Shown here: in pieces, positions 1-9,069 of the stretch | Layout of the letters: each line of letters starts with the position of its first letter | How positions within the stretch are numbered: position 1 is the first letter of the stretch | Source of the DNA: Rhodovulum marinum | GTDB lineage: Bacteria; Pseudomonadota; Alphaproteobacteria; Rhodobacterales; Rhodobacteraceae | Length of the DNA stretch: 64,000 bases | Reading direction: 5' to 3' | Assembly: GCF_004343075.1 (NCBI RefSeq) | Contig: NZ_SLXP01000013.1 | Location: 27,306-91,305, forward strand | Position numbers and translations under genes: made by a program | The notes under the pieces: generated by a model | What the model was told of the DNA's origin: nothing | Databases searched by the model: none | What the model saw: only the letters and a program-made list of their open reading frames with translations

Positions 1-1061
1 GCGAATGGTGGCGGGTGCGCGACTATCGCTTCCGCTTCGAGGCCGACGGTAACAATTTTCGCATCTGGGTGTCGGATTCCGAGCGTGCGCAGGAGGTGGA
101 ACTGGAAGAACGCTCGACGGGACTGCAATGGTTCCTGAGCTTCTTTCTCGTCTTCCTGCACGAAAGCTCCGGGCTGCACCGGCGCGCGGTCCTGCTGCTC
201 GACGAGCCGGGCCTGTCGCTGCACCCGCTCGCCCAGCGCGACCTGTCGGTGTTCTTCGACAAGATCGCCCTCAACCACCAGATCGTCTACACCGCGCATT
301 CACCCTTTCTCGTCGATGCCGACCGGCTGGAACGAGCCCGCAAGGTCTTCGTCGGCGAGGACGGCTCGACCCGGGTGACCTCGGACCTCGCCGCGCCCGA
401 GCGCGGCGGGGGCGAGAGCGGGGCGTCATACGCGGTGCGTGCCGCGGTCAACATGTCGGTGGCCCAGGCGAGCTTCGGCGGGGCCGATGCGGTTCTGGTG
501 CCGGGTATGGTCGAACAGATCTACCTCACGGCGATGAAAACGACCCTGATCGCCGCCGGAGAGTTCGCACCGGCTCGTGATATCCTCTTCGCGCCTGCGG
601 GCGATCCGGGTATCGCGCTGCGCATGGCAGAGGTTCTGACCGGACGAAATGACCGGCGCCCAACGCTCCTGCATGACCGACCCGGCGCAGGGGCCGATAG
701 CGGGGTTCTCAGCCTTGCCGATCTTGTCGGCCGCGCGGGGGCGACCATCGAAGATCTGATGCCGCCTGTATTTCTCGCCGAGATCGTCGACCGGATCGAG
801 CGGCGTCCCGAGACGATGCTGAGCGACACGCTGCACACAGACACACCGTTCGTCCCGCAGGTCGAGGCCTGGGCCATGGCGGCCGACGTTCGGTTGCGGC
901 CCGATTGGCGCCTCGAACTTGCCCGCCGGACCCGGGACCGCCTCCTGGCCCGCGGACCGGCAGCAGTGTCCGACGCAACCCGCGCACGCTGGCGTTCCGT
1001 GATCGAGACATGTCTCAATTCTCGCATGGCGGCTTCAGAGGGGTCGACAGCAACGGTGTGA
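1..1061 (+). CDS. OLD-like AAA ATPase, C-terminal part (5' end outside window)
   Basis: The frame is open from the first base, so the gene begins upstream; the GTG at 15 is internal. The visible part has a Walker B/D-loop (LLLDEPGLSLHP) and an H-loop (VYTAHSPFLVD), as in the C-terminal half of ABC-type ATPases of the OLD/RecF group. A Toprim-like segment follows, but where OLD nucleases usually carry E and DxD metal ligands this protein has VPG and LHDRPG, so the nuclease centre may be degenerate. OLD-like proteins often act in phage defence. The specific role here is unknown. The gene lies outside the efflux operon and next to an IS3 remnant. Confidence 0.65.
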   Translation, partial: EWWRVRDYRFRFEADGNNFRIWVSDSERAQEVELEERSTGLQWFLSFFLVFLHESSGLHRRAVLLLDEPGLSLHPLAQRDLSVFFDKIALNHQIVYTAHSPFLVDADRLERARKVFVGEDGSTRVTSDLAAPERGGGESGASYAVRAAVNMSVAQASFGGADAVLVPGMVEQIYLTAMKTTLIAAGEFAPARDILFAPAGDPGIALRMAEVLTGRNDRRPTLLHDRPGAGADSGVLSLADLVGRAGATIEDLMPPVFLAEIVDRIERRPETMLSDTLHTDTPFVPQVEAWAMAADVRLRPDWRLELARRTRDRLLARGPAAVSDATRARWRSVIETCLNSRMAASEGSTATV

Positions 1062-1143
1062 AGGGCATCAACCGGCCCGCCGCGATGCGGGCCGCGCGAT
1101 GTCTTTGTGGATGCCCTGCCCGTGGCGCCAATTGCGATCGCTA

Positions 1144-1650
1144 TGACAGTCTCAGTGACCTGAGACCCGACTTCCCTCCAGCCTTCGGGAGAGTCCGTCG
1201 TTTGATTTCTGGCCTCATGAAGCCCTGGTTTTTCAGTCTCGATTTCAATGCAAATTCCTGCGGCGTGAGATTGCCAAGGGATGAGTGCGGTCTGTGTCGG
1301 TTGTAGTCCTCCTTCCATGCGGAGATCTTCTCCCGGGCCTCGGCCAGCGTTGAGAACAGGGTCTCGTTCAGGAGTTCGTCCCGGAAACTGCCGTTGAACG
1401 ACTCAATGAAGCCGTGTCTCGCATCCGCTTTCCCGGCGCGATGTAGTGCCAGTCGATCCGCGTTTCCTGGCACCATCTGAGCACCGCCATGTTGGTCAGT
1501 TCCGTGCCGTTGTCGCTGACAATGGTTCTGGGCCGTCCGCGTCGGGCCACGTCCATACCCAGCACCGTCAGGAGAAACCGCGCGGGGCCGCTTAGCTGCG
1601 CATCCGACAGCGGGAGTTGATCTGACCTCATAGCGGGTTTCCTTCGATAA
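1144..1650 (-). pseudogene. IS3-family transposase (orfB) remnant, frameshifted
   Basis: Two reading frames on the minus strand together give the DDE core of an IS3-type integrase. The first has VSDNGTELTNMAVLRWCQE...WHYIAPGK, and the second has GFIESFNGSFRDELLNETLF and NRHRPHSSL. The frame changes after WHYIAPGK at about 1430-1470. The N-terminal part, orfA and clear terminal repeats are missing, so the copy is dead. It sits directly upstream of the efflux operon, where a regulator gene would commonly be found. Confidence 0.85.
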
Positions 1651-1663
1651 ACCTTGGATATTT

Positions 1664-1687
1664 TGTACAGTGAACTAAACGGTTTAC
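1664..1687. promoter_or_regulatory. Candidate TetR-type operator upstream of the efflux operon
   Basis: An imperfect inverted repeat, GTGAAC-N6-GTTTAC (1670-1687), lies about 45 bp before the HlyD start, within an AT-rich promoter-like stretch. The arms match at 5 of 6 positions. Efflux operons of this kind are commonly controlled by a divergently placed TetR repressor. None is present here, because the IS3 remnant takes that place. The site is inferred from symmetry and position only. Confidence 0.35.
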
Positions 1688-1730
1688 ATCGGGTTCGGTC
1701 CGATGCTGGAGCTATCGAAGGAATGTCACG

Positions 1731-2741
1731 ATGCGTCTGCAAATCGGCCTCACCGCTGTTGCCATTTTTCTGGCCGCAGGCGGCTACATCCTCTGGACAC
1801 AGTCGCAGGATGACGGGTTGCCGGTCGATATCGCCTACGGCAACGGCCAGATCGAGGCCGTGCAGATCGATATCTCGTCCATGGTCGCCGGTCGGATCGA
1901 GACGGTATCCGTGCGCGAGGGGGACATGGTCACGCCGGGTCAGGTCGTCTCGACGGTCGATGCCAAGATCATCGAGGCCCAACTGGCCCAGGCCAAGGCG
2001 CAGATCGCCGCCGCCGAGGCCGAGCGCGCCGCCGCCCAGGCGCAGATCGGCCAGATGGAGGCACTGCTGGCCCTCGCCCAGGAGGAGGAGGAGCGCAGCC
2101 GCGCCCTTGTCGCACGGGGCACCTCGCCGCAATCGAACCTCGACACGCTCAGCACCAATGTCGCCGTGGCCGAGGCCAATCTCAAGGCCGCGCGCGCCGC
2201 CCTTCTGGCCCATGAGCGCGCGGTTGACGCCGCGCGCGCTGCCGCAGATCAGATCGCGGCCAATCTCGAGGACACCGAGCTGACCGCCCCCACGGTCGGG
2301 CGCATCCTGTATCGTCTGGTCGAGCCGGGCGAGATCATCAGCGCGGGCGCGCGGGTGATGACCATGGTGGATCTGAGCGAAGTCTACCTTGAATTCTACC
2401 TGCCCGCGACGCAGGCGCACCGCCTTGCCATCGGGGATGAGGCCCGCATCAAGCTCGACGTCGTGGACGCCGTGGTGCCGGCCATCGTCACCTTCGTCTC
2501 GCCCGTATCGCAATTCACGCCGCGCACGGTCGAAACGGCGGACGAGCGTCAGAACCTCGTGTTCCGGGTCCGTGCCCGCGTGCCGCAGGAACTGGTCGAG
2601 GCCTATATCGACTACGTGCGCACCGGCATTCGCGGCGTGGCCTATGTGCGTCTTGCCCCCGAACCGGGGCAGGCCCCGTCCGACTGGCCCGCAGAGTTGC
2701 AGCTTGCCGATCTGTCCGACCTGCCCCTGCCACTGAACTGA
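1731..2741 (+). CDS. HlyD/YhiI-type periplasmic adaptor (membrane fusion) protein
   Basis: The 336-residue protein begins with one membrane anchor (about residues 4-22). The first half-lipoyl segment follows (SSMVAGRIETVSVREGDMV), then a long Ala/Glu/Gln-rich coiled-coil hairpin (about 80-175), the second half-lipoyl segment (LTAPTVGRILYRLVEPGE) and a beta-barrel domain. Proteins of this family link an inner-membrane ABC transporter to an outer-membrane channel. The next gene, an RbbA-like ABC protein, starts 10 bp after its stop, so the two belong to one operon. No outer-membrane factor is seen in the window. Confidence 0.92.
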   Translation: MRLQIGLTAVAIFLAAGGYILWTQSQDDGLPVDIAYGNGQIEAVQIDISSMVAGRIETVSVREGDMVTPGQVVSTVDAKIIEAQLAQAKAQIAAAEAERAAAQAQIGQMEALLALAQEEEERSRALVARGTSPQSNLDTLSTNVAVAEANLKAARAALLAHERAVDAARAAADQIAANLEDTELTAPTVGRILYRLVEPGEIISAGARVMTMVDLSEVYLEFYLPATQAHRLAIGDEARIKLDVVDAVVPAIVTFVSPVSQFTPRTVETADERQNLVFRVRARVPQELVEAYIDYVRTGIRGVAYVRLAPEPGQAPSDWPAELQLADLSDLPLPLN

Positions 2742-2751
2742 GGGGCGTGCC

Positions 2752-5493
2752 ATGTCGGGCCAACCCATCGTCATCGCGCAGGGGCTGACCCAAAGCTACG
2801 GCGAGACCTTAGCTTTGTCTGACGTGTCGTTGCAGGTCCCGGCAGGCCGCATGGTCGGCCTGCTGGGGCCGGACGGGGTGGGGAAATCCACGCTGCTTGA
2901 CCTGATCGCGGGCGCGCGGGTGATGCAGCAAGGGCAATTGCAGGTGCTGGGCGGCGACATGCGCGACGCGCGCCATCGCCGCCTTGCCGGGCCGCGCATC
3001 GCCTACATGCCGCAGGGGTTGGGGAAAAACCTCTATCACGCGCTGTCGGTGGCCGAGAATCTGGCCTTTTTCGGCACGCTGTTCGGGCTGGATCGCGCGG
3101 CGCGGCAGGCGCGCGCGGATCGGCTGACGCGGGCCACCGGGCTGCACCCGTTCATGGATCGCCCTGCCGGAAAACTTTCTGGCGGGATGAAGCAGAAGCT
3201 GGGCCTGTGCTGCTCGCTGCTGCATGATCCCGACCTGTTGATCCTGGACGAGCCGACAACCGGGGTCGATCCGCTGTCGCGGCGGCAGTTCTGGGATCTG
3301 ATCGACACCATCCGCGCCGACCGGCCCGGCATGTCGGTGCTGGTCTCGACCGCCTATATGGACGAGGCCGAGCGCTTTGACTGGCTGGTGGCGATGGATG
3401 CCGGCCGCGTTCTGGCCACCGGCAGCCCGGGCGAGTTGAAGGCCAGCACCGGCGCGCCCGATATCGAACGCGCCTTCGTGCAGTTGCTGCCCGAGGATAA
3501 GCGCGGCGACGGCACCACGCTGGAAATCCCGCCCTTGCGCGATGACGGGGCGGCCCCGGCCATCGCGGCGCGGGGTCTGACCAAACGGTTCGGTGATTTC
3601 ACCGCCGTCTCGGATGTCAGTTTCGACATCCGACCGGGCGAGATCTTCGGCTTTCTCGGCTCGAATGGCTGCGGCAAGACCACGACGATGAAGATGCTGA
3701 CCGGCCTGCTGCCCATTACCGAGGGCGAGGCCGACCTGTTCGGCAAGCCAGTGGATGCCAGCGACCTGTCGGCGCGCAAGCGCGTGGGCTTCATGAGCCA
3801 GGCGTTTTCGCTGTATGGCGAATTGACGGTGCGCCAGAACCTCGACCTGCATGCGCGCCTGTTCGAATTGCCCCGCGATCACGCGGCGGCCCGCATCGAC
3901 ACGCTGGCGACCCGGTTCGACCTTGGCCCTTACATGGGCGCGCGGGCGGGCACCTTGCCGCTTGGCCTGCGTCAGCGCCTGTCGCTGGCGGTGGCCGTGC
4001 TGCACGAACCCGAAGTGCTGATCCTCGACGAGCCGACCTCGGGCGTGGACCCGGTGGCGCGCGACGAATTCTGGGATCTGCTGGTGGAGCTGTCGCGCGG
4101 TGACGGCGTGACGATCTTCATCTCGACCCATTTCATGAACGAGGCGATGCGCTGCGACCGCATCTCATTGATGCATGCGGGGCAGGTCATGGTGGTCGGC
4201 GCCCCCGATGACATCGCGGCCAACAGCCCCTCGGGCACCTTGGAAGAGGCGTTCGTGCAGCAGATCGAAGGCGCCATCGCCGCGCGCGCCACCGGCACCG
4301 CGCCAGACCTTGCACCGCCGCCATCGCCCGCCACGCCACACGCCGATGCAACCCCACGCCCGTCGCGGTTCAGCGCGACGCGCCTGTCGGCCATCGCGCT
4401 GCGCGAATGGCGCGAATTGATGCGCGACCCGATCCGGCTGGCCTTTGCGTTTTTCGGGTCGGTGTTTTTGACAATCGTCATCGCGCTGGGGATTTCGATG
4501 GATATCGAGGATATCACCATCGCCGCGCTGGATCAGGACCAGACCCCGGCCAGCCGCCAGTATCTACAGGCCTTCTACAGCTCGAACACCTTTCTCGAAC
4601 AGCCCGAGATCCTGACCCGCGACGAGATGGTCACCCGCATGAGCGCGGGCGATCTGACCGTCGCGATCGAGATCCCGCCGGGCTTTGGCCGCGACCTGCA
4701 ACAGGGCCACGAGGTCAGCGTCTCGACCTGGCTGGACGGGGCCAACACGACGCGCGCCGGCACGATCGAGGCCTATGTCGAGGCCGCCCATTACGCCGCC
4801 CTCGAAGATGCCTATCGCCGCGCGGGCTATGACCCGGACGAACTGGCGACGTTCAACATCGAAAACCGCTATCGCTACAACCCCGCCTTTGAAAGCATCC
4901 GCGCCATCGGCCCGGCGGTGCCCGCGATCCTGCTGATGATGTTCCCCGCGATCCTGATGGCGCTGTCCGTGGCGCGCGAAAAGGAAATCGGGACCATCAC
5001 CAATTTCTACGTCACCCCCACCAGCCGGGTCGAGTTTCTGGTGGGCAAGCAACTTCCCTACGTTTTCATCACACTGATCAATGGCGTGACCCTGCTGGCG
5101 GTGGTCAGCCTCGGGCTGGGTGTCGCGTTGGAGGGCAGTCTTGCGGCGCTGGTCGTCGGCTCGCTGCTTTATGGCGCGGCGGTCACGTCCTATGGGCTGC
5201 TGATTTCCAGCGCGACGCGCACGCAGGTCGCCGCCATTTTCGCCGCCGCCATCTTGTCGATCATGCCCACGGTGCAGTTTTCCGGAATGATCCAACCGAT
5301 CTCGACCCTCGACGGGATCGGCCGGCTGATCGGCGAGGTCTGGCCCGCCAGCTATTTCATGCACCTGTCGGTGGGCGCCTACACCAAGGGGCTGAGTTTC
5401 GTCCAACTGCTGCCTGACATGCTGGCGCTGGCCGCGTTCATCCCCGTTTTCCTGATCCCCGCGCTGCTGTTGCTGCGCAAGCAGGAGCGCTAG
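2752..5493 (+). CDS. rbbA: RbbA-type ABC transporter: two ATPase domains fused to an ABC-2 permease
   Basis: The 913 residues are close to the length of the E. coli RbbA family. The first ATPase domain has Walker A GPDGVGKST (39-47) and signature LSGGMKQKLG. The second has GSNGCGKTTT (about 303-312) and DEPTSGVDP, but its signature is LPLGLRQ instead of LSGGQ, a change I believe is common in this family. From about residue 525 an ABC-2 membrane domain follows, with one N-terminal helix, a large periplasmic loop and a block of helices near the C-terminus. It is likely the energised half of a drug or lipid-like efflux pump with its HlyD and permease neighbours. RbbA has also been described as ribosome-associated; nothing here decides between those roles. 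Confidence 0.9.
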   Translation: MSGQPIVIAQGLTQSYGETLALSDVSLQVPAGRMVGLLGPDGVGKSTLLDLIAGARVMQQGQLQVLGGDMRDARHRRLAGPRIAYMPQGLGKNLYHALSVAENLAFFGTLFGLDRAARQARADRLTRATGLHPFMDRPAGKLSGGMKQKLGLCCSLLHDPDLLILDEPTTGVDPLSRRQFWDLIDTIRADRPGMSVLVSTAYMDEAERFDWLVAMDAGRVLATGSPGELKASTGAPDIERAFVQLLPEDKRGDGTTLEIPPLRDDGAAPAIAARGLTKRFGDFTAVSDVSFDIRPGEIFGFLGSNGCGKTTTMKMLTGLLPITEGEADLFGKPVDASDLSARKRVGFMSQAFSLYGELTVRQNLDLHARLFELPRDHAAARIDTLATRFDLGPYMGARAGTLPLGLRQRLSLAVAVLHEPEVLILDEPTSGVDPVARDEFWDLLVELSRGDGVTIFISTHFMNEAMRCDRISLMHAGQVMVVGAPDDIAANSPSGTLEEAFVQQIEGAIAARATGTAPDLAPPPSPATPHADATPRPSRFSATRLSAIALREWRELMRDPIRLAFAFFGSVFLTIVIALGISMDIEDITIAALDQDQTPASRQYLQAFYSSNTFLEQPEILTRDEMVTRMSAGDLTVAIEIPPGFGRDLQQGHEVSVSTWLDGANTTRAGTIEAYVEAAHYAALEDAYRRAGYDPDELATFNIENRYRYNPAFESIRAIGPAVPAILLMMFPAILMALSVAREKEIGTITNFYVTPTSRVEFLVGKQLPYVFITLINGVTLLAVVSLGLGVALEGSLAALVVGSLLYGAAVTSYGLLISSATRTQVAAIFAAAILSIMPTVQFSGMIQPISTLDGIGRLIGEVWPASYFMHLSVGAYTKGLSFVQLLPDMLALAAFIPVFLIPALLLLRKQER

Positions 5494-5496
5494 GCC

Positions 5497-6621
5497 ATGG
5501 GCGCGCTGAAACACATCTTCTGGCTAGGCACCAAGGAACTGCGCGCGGTGCTGGGCGATGCGATGATGGTGGGGCTGATCCTGTTCACCTTTACCGGCAT
5601 GGTCTACATGCAGGCCACGGCGCTGCCGGAAAACGTCAACCACGCATCCATCGCCATCGTCGACGAAGACAACTCTTCGCTGTCGCGTCAGATCGCCAAC
5701 GCGTTCTACCCGCCCTATTTCCAGACCCCTGTTCAGATCACGGCGGGCGAGGTCGACGCGGCGCTGGATGGGGGTGACATCCTGTTCGCACTCAGCATCC
5801 CCAATGGGTTCGAGGCCGACCTGCGCCGCGGCCATCAACCCGAGATCCAGCTCGATATCGACGCCACGGCGGTGATGCAGGCCGGGCTGGGCGATGCCTA
5901 TATCCAGAACATCGTGAATGACGAGGTGGCGCGCTATCTGTCGCGCGCCGACGCCGAGAGCGATCTGGCCATCGGCAACGAAATCCACCGCGCCTTCAAC
6001 CCCAATGGCACGATGAGCTGGTTCAACGCGCTGACCGGCATCCTCGATTTCCTCAACATCATCATCATCATGCTGACCGGCGCGGCGCTGGTGCGCGAGC
6101 GCGAGCATGGCACGATCGAACACCTGATGGTCATGCCCCTGCACGCGGTCGAGATCGCGCTGGCCAAGATCTGGGCCAACGGACTGATCGTGCTGGTGGC
6201 CTTTGGCCTTTCGATGAGCGTGGTGGTCGAGGGCTGGCTGAACGTGCCGGTGGCAGGGTCACGCTGGATTCTGATGCTGGGGGCGACGCTCTACCTGTTC
6301 GCGGCCAGCGCCATCGGCATCCTGCTGGGCACGGTGGCGCGCAGCATGGCGCAGTTTGCACTGCTGGTGCTGTTGGTGGTGATCCCGATGATGCTGCTGT
6401 CCGGCGGCATCAGCCCGGTCGAAAGCCAGCCCGAGATGCTGCAACCGTTCACCGCGCTTCTGCCCTCGCGCCACTACATGGCGTTCTCGCAGGCGGTCGT
6501 GTTCCGCGGGGCAGGGCTGGACGTGGTGTGGCCCGACCTGCTGCGCATCGCCGGGATGGGGTTGGGCTTTCTGCTGTGCAGCTTGCTGGTGTTTCGCCGA
6601 TCATTGAGTGCGGCAAGCTAA
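5497..6621 (+). CDS. ABC-2 type permease (YhhJ-like)
   Basis: The 374-residue membrane protein has one helix near residues 20-40, a periplasmic loop of about 150 residues, then five helices (from about 180), the classic ABC-2 layout. The motif ALVREREHGTIEHLMVMPL is typical of the coupling region. It starts 3 bp after the RbbA-like gene and completes the YhiI-RbbA-YhhJ type set. The two permease parts are expected to pair in one transporter. Confidence 0.9.
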   Translation: MGALKHIFWLGTKELRAVLGDAMMVGLILFTFTGMVYMQATALPENVNHASIAIVDEDNSSLSRQIANAFYPPYFQTPVQITAGEVDAALDGGDILFALSIPNGFEADLRRGHQPEIQLDIDATAVMQAGLGDAYIQNIVNDEVARYLSRADAESDLAIGNEIHRAFNPNGTMSWFNALTGILDFLNIIIIMLTGAALVREREHGTIEHLMVMPLHAVEIALAKIWANGLIVLVAFGLSMSVVVEGWLNVPVAGSRWILMLGATLYLFAASAIGILLGTVARSMAQFALLVLLVVIPMMLLSGGISPVESQPEMLQPFTALLPSRHYMAFSQAVVFRGAGLDVVWPDLLRIAGMGLGFLLCSLLVFRRSLSAAS

Positions 6622-7045
6622 GCTCTCGGTCGAGCCTCGGCAGCTAGGCGCCTAGTGGTACCTGACGTCATGTCCGGCTCTCGTTACTCAAATACAGTAT
6701 CATAGGAAGCCGGCTGCGTGCATACAGGATACTGCCGGCTTTACTTCACTCGGTCACAAATATTCGGCCGCAAGGGCATGCCGCTTTTCCTTTCAACGAC
6801 ACAGTGCTTCCCAGCCAAGACAGCTGACAGCTGACAGCTCGACCAAGCGTCCAAAGGCCGCTCCGGTTGCGCATTGCGGTCATCCGTGTGACGCGCAGCG
6901 AACGACCGCTTCCCGCCCTGCGGGACTCGCATGTCAGCGAACCGGTATCATAATCGTCTGACGAAGGACGGCACGAGGACTGCCTCCGTTCAAGCTCATG
7001 TATCGTTGCGCTCCAGCAAATCGGCCAACGCCTCAATCATAGCTC
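6622..7045. other. Gene-free stretch with nested hairpins
   Basis: I see no credible gene here. An inverted repeat AAGCCGGC (6707-6714) / GCCGGCTT (6734-6741) could end the efflux operon. A second pair, AGTATC (about 6696) / GATACT (6728-6733), would form a competing hairpin. There is no good T-run after the stem, so a terminator role is uncertain. Confidence 0.4.
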
Positions 7046-8077
7046 GTGGTGTGCGATTTCGGCCCTCCGATCTTCGCACTCTATCCGTTCTTTTCCCTGT
7101 CCAAGACCCATCGCACGCGTCCCATCGAGTACGCGGTCGGGAGTGTCGAAATCCGCGTCGAGGCCGTGGCGGATCACGGAATGGCCACGATCTGGGATGC
7201 CGATATCCTGATCTGGGCCGCAAGCCAGATCGTCGAGGCGCGCGATTCCGGGCTGCGCACGTCGCGGCTCATGGCGGCGACGCCGCGTCAGATCCTCACC
7301 TTCATCCGCCGTGGCACCTCGGCCCGCGACTACGATCGATTGAAGGCCGCGCTGGACAGGTTGCAGTCGACGACGGTCTGCACGTCGATCCGCCAGCCCG
7401 CCGAAGGACGTCGTCACCGGTTCTCCTGGATCAACGAGTGGCAGGAGCAAACCGATGCCAGTGGCCGTCCAGACGGGATCGAGCTGATCGTGCCGGACTG
7501 GTTCTACCAGGCGGTGCTTGATGATGCGCTGATCCTCACGCTCGACCGGGCGTATTTCGACCTGACCGGAGGCCTCGATCGTTGGCTCTATCGGCTCGTG
7601 CGCAAGCATGCTGGTCGCCAGCGGGCCGGCTGGCAGTTCGAGTTCCGGCATCTCCACGTCAAATCCGGCAGCCTTGCACCGTTCAAGCGTTTCGCCTTCG
7701 ACCTGCGGGATATCATCCGCCGACAGCCATTGCCGGGCTACCGCCTCGCCCTCGAAACCGACGCGCCGGGAGGCCCGCTGCTCGCCTTCGAGCCCTGTGG
7801 ACAACCTGTGAATGGGCTCGTGCTATCGGGAACCCCGGGTATCGTGCTATCGGGAACCGGGCTATCGTGCTATCGGGAACCCAAACCGGGTCTATCCCTT
7901 TCGAATGACAGCAGAAATCGCTCCCCTAACTTAGAGTCTAACGAAGAGTCTAACTCTTGTAGGGCCCGACCCGCTGGGGAAAACCGCGCCCGAACCGGTT
8001 CTGGCCGCCCCGAAACAGGGTGCACAGAGGACACCCCCGGGCTGCCGCTCGGACCGTCGCGGGGACGCGGGACATGA
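7046..8077 (+). CDS. RepA-like plasmid replication initiator (RPA/PF10134 type)
   Basis: The 343-residue product has the family hallmarks PFFSLSK (about 14-20), HGMATIWDADILIWAASQI, RQILTFIRRGTSARDYDRLKAALDRLQSTTV, and a second winged-helix-like part with YFDLTGGLDRWLYRLVRKHAG. Members bind iterons and start replication of alphaproteobacterial plasmids. A stop lies 6 bp before the GTG start and the usual N-terminal leader is shorter than I expect, so the 5' end may have been replaced. The C-terminal codons include three iteron copies. The integrase 1.7 kb downstream suggests that plasmid-derived DNA was captured in the chromosome. Confidence 0.85.
   Translation: MVCDFGPPIFALYPFFSLSKTHRTRPIEYAVGSVEIRVEAVADHGMATIWDADILIWAASQIVEARDSGLRTSRLMAATPRQILTFIRRGTSARDYDRLKAALDRLQSTTVCTSIRQPAEGRRHRFSWINEWQEQTDASGRPDGIELIVPDWFYQAVLDDALILTLDRAYFDLTGGLDRWLYRLVRKHAGRQRAGWQFEFRHLHVKSGSLAPFKRFAFDLRDIIRRQPLPGYRLALETDAPGGPLLAFEPCGQPVNGLVLSGTPGIVLSGTGLSCYREPKPGLSLSNDSRNRSPNLESNEESNSCRARPAGENRARTGSGRPETGCTEDTPGLPLGPSRGRGT
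7817..7881 (+). repeat. Three iterons inside the 3' end of repA
   Basis: The 18-bp unit ATCGTGCTATCGGGAACC occurs at 7841-7858 and 7864-7881, with a near-copy beginning CTCGTG at 7817-7834. Start-to-start spacing is 24 and 23 bp, about two helical turns. Iterons within the initiator gene are known for RPA-type replicons, and the repeated peptide VLSGTG results from them. They are likely RepA binding sites of an origin. Confidence 0.85.
7933..7954 (+). repeat. Direct repeat near the iterons (probable origin element)
   Basis: AGAGTCTAAC occurs at 7933-7942 and 7945-7954 with a 12-bp period, in a locally AT-richer stretch 50 bp after the last iteron. It could be part of the unwinding or regulatory region of the former plasmid origin. 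It overlaps the C-terminal codons of repA. Confidence 0.5.
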
Positions 8078-9069
8078 CCCCGCATCGTCCCGACAAGGAG
8101 GCGCGCAAGGCGGCGCGCGATGACCGCCAGGCCGCGCTGACCGAGGTCGAGTTGACCTGGACGGAAGGGCGGGTCGAGCAGTGGATCCGTTTTGGCCATC
8201 CGGTCACCGAAGATCGCATTGATCATCACCGCCGCCGCTTCGGTTTCGCGCCGGGCGCCCTCTTCGGGGTCAATCGCTGGGCGGCCAACGCCTATGGCAC
8301 GGTTCTGTCGCGCTTTGACATCTTGCGAGCTTCGAAGCCCGGAACGCCCATGCAGACGCTGCCCTATCTGCGGCCCGGAGGGAATTTGCTGCTCTCCACC
8401 CATGGCTGGCCCAAGGTCGAACGCGTGTTGCAGTCCATCGACGCCATCGAGGCACTCGGCATCGACCCGGCGGATGCGGCCCCGGCGTATTGGCGACACC
8501 TGCACAATCGCCTGGCCACCGCGCAACCGATCCATCCCTATACGCGTCTCCAGTACCGGGCCTGGGCGGCATGCTCGTTGCCTACAATGCGGGGCCGGGG
8601 CGCTACGACGCATACCTCTCCGAGGGTCGCCCGTTGCTCCCCGAGACCCGCGCCTATGTCGAGATGCTGGCTCCGCATCTGGACGGTCCGGCGCCGCTCC
8701 CGAGCGGGTCGGCCGTCTCAGACTGGCGCGAGACGGCCCTCTTCACCGACAGATCGGAGGCGCATCCACCGCACAATGGTGGCAGCCCGGGTGCAGATCT
8801 ACCGCCCCGCGAAACGGCCCATCCGCCACCAATCCCGGCATTTTCGTTGTCCGGGCCGGCGCGGAGACGCGGCCATGAACGCGATCGTAGTTCTGCGCGT
8901 GCTGGCGGGCCGTTTCGTAGCGGCGGTGGAAGGGCGTGCCGGGGAAGCGTGCGGGAAGGGAAATGGGCAAGATAAAAGCACCTGCCACGAATGCCGCAAG
9001 TCCCTAACGGGACTAGCGTTTTCGCGTGCATGGCTTTCGGTCGTGTGCAGGTTTACAGCATTTTTGTAG
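8074..9069 (+). pseudogene. DUF2840 protein with foreign out-of-frame tail
   Basis: The ATG overlaps the repA stop (ATGA). Residues 1 to about 160 match DUF2840 proteins of conjugative plasmids and integrative elements (VELTWTEGRVEQWIRFG, YGTVLSRFDILRA, LPYLRPGGNLLLSTHGWPKV, DAIEALGIDPADAAPAYWRH). At about 8560 the reading frame runs into DNA that, in another frame, is the 3' end of a lytic transglycosylase gene. The remaining ~170 residues are therefore a junction artefact. DUF2840 genes usually sit beside conjugation genes, and those are deleted here. Confidence 0.75.
8565..8975 (+). pseudogene. Lytic transglycosylase 3' fragment (conjugation gene)
   Basis: In the frame of 8571 the DNA encodes MLVAYNAGPGRYDAYLSEG and LLPETRAYVEMLAP. 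This is the C-terminal hallmark of SLT-type transglycosylases used in conjugative transfer (AYNAGPGRY). A proline-rich tail runs to a stop at 8975. The catalytic 5' half is gone, replaced by the DUF2840 gene in another frame. Confidence 0.75.
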
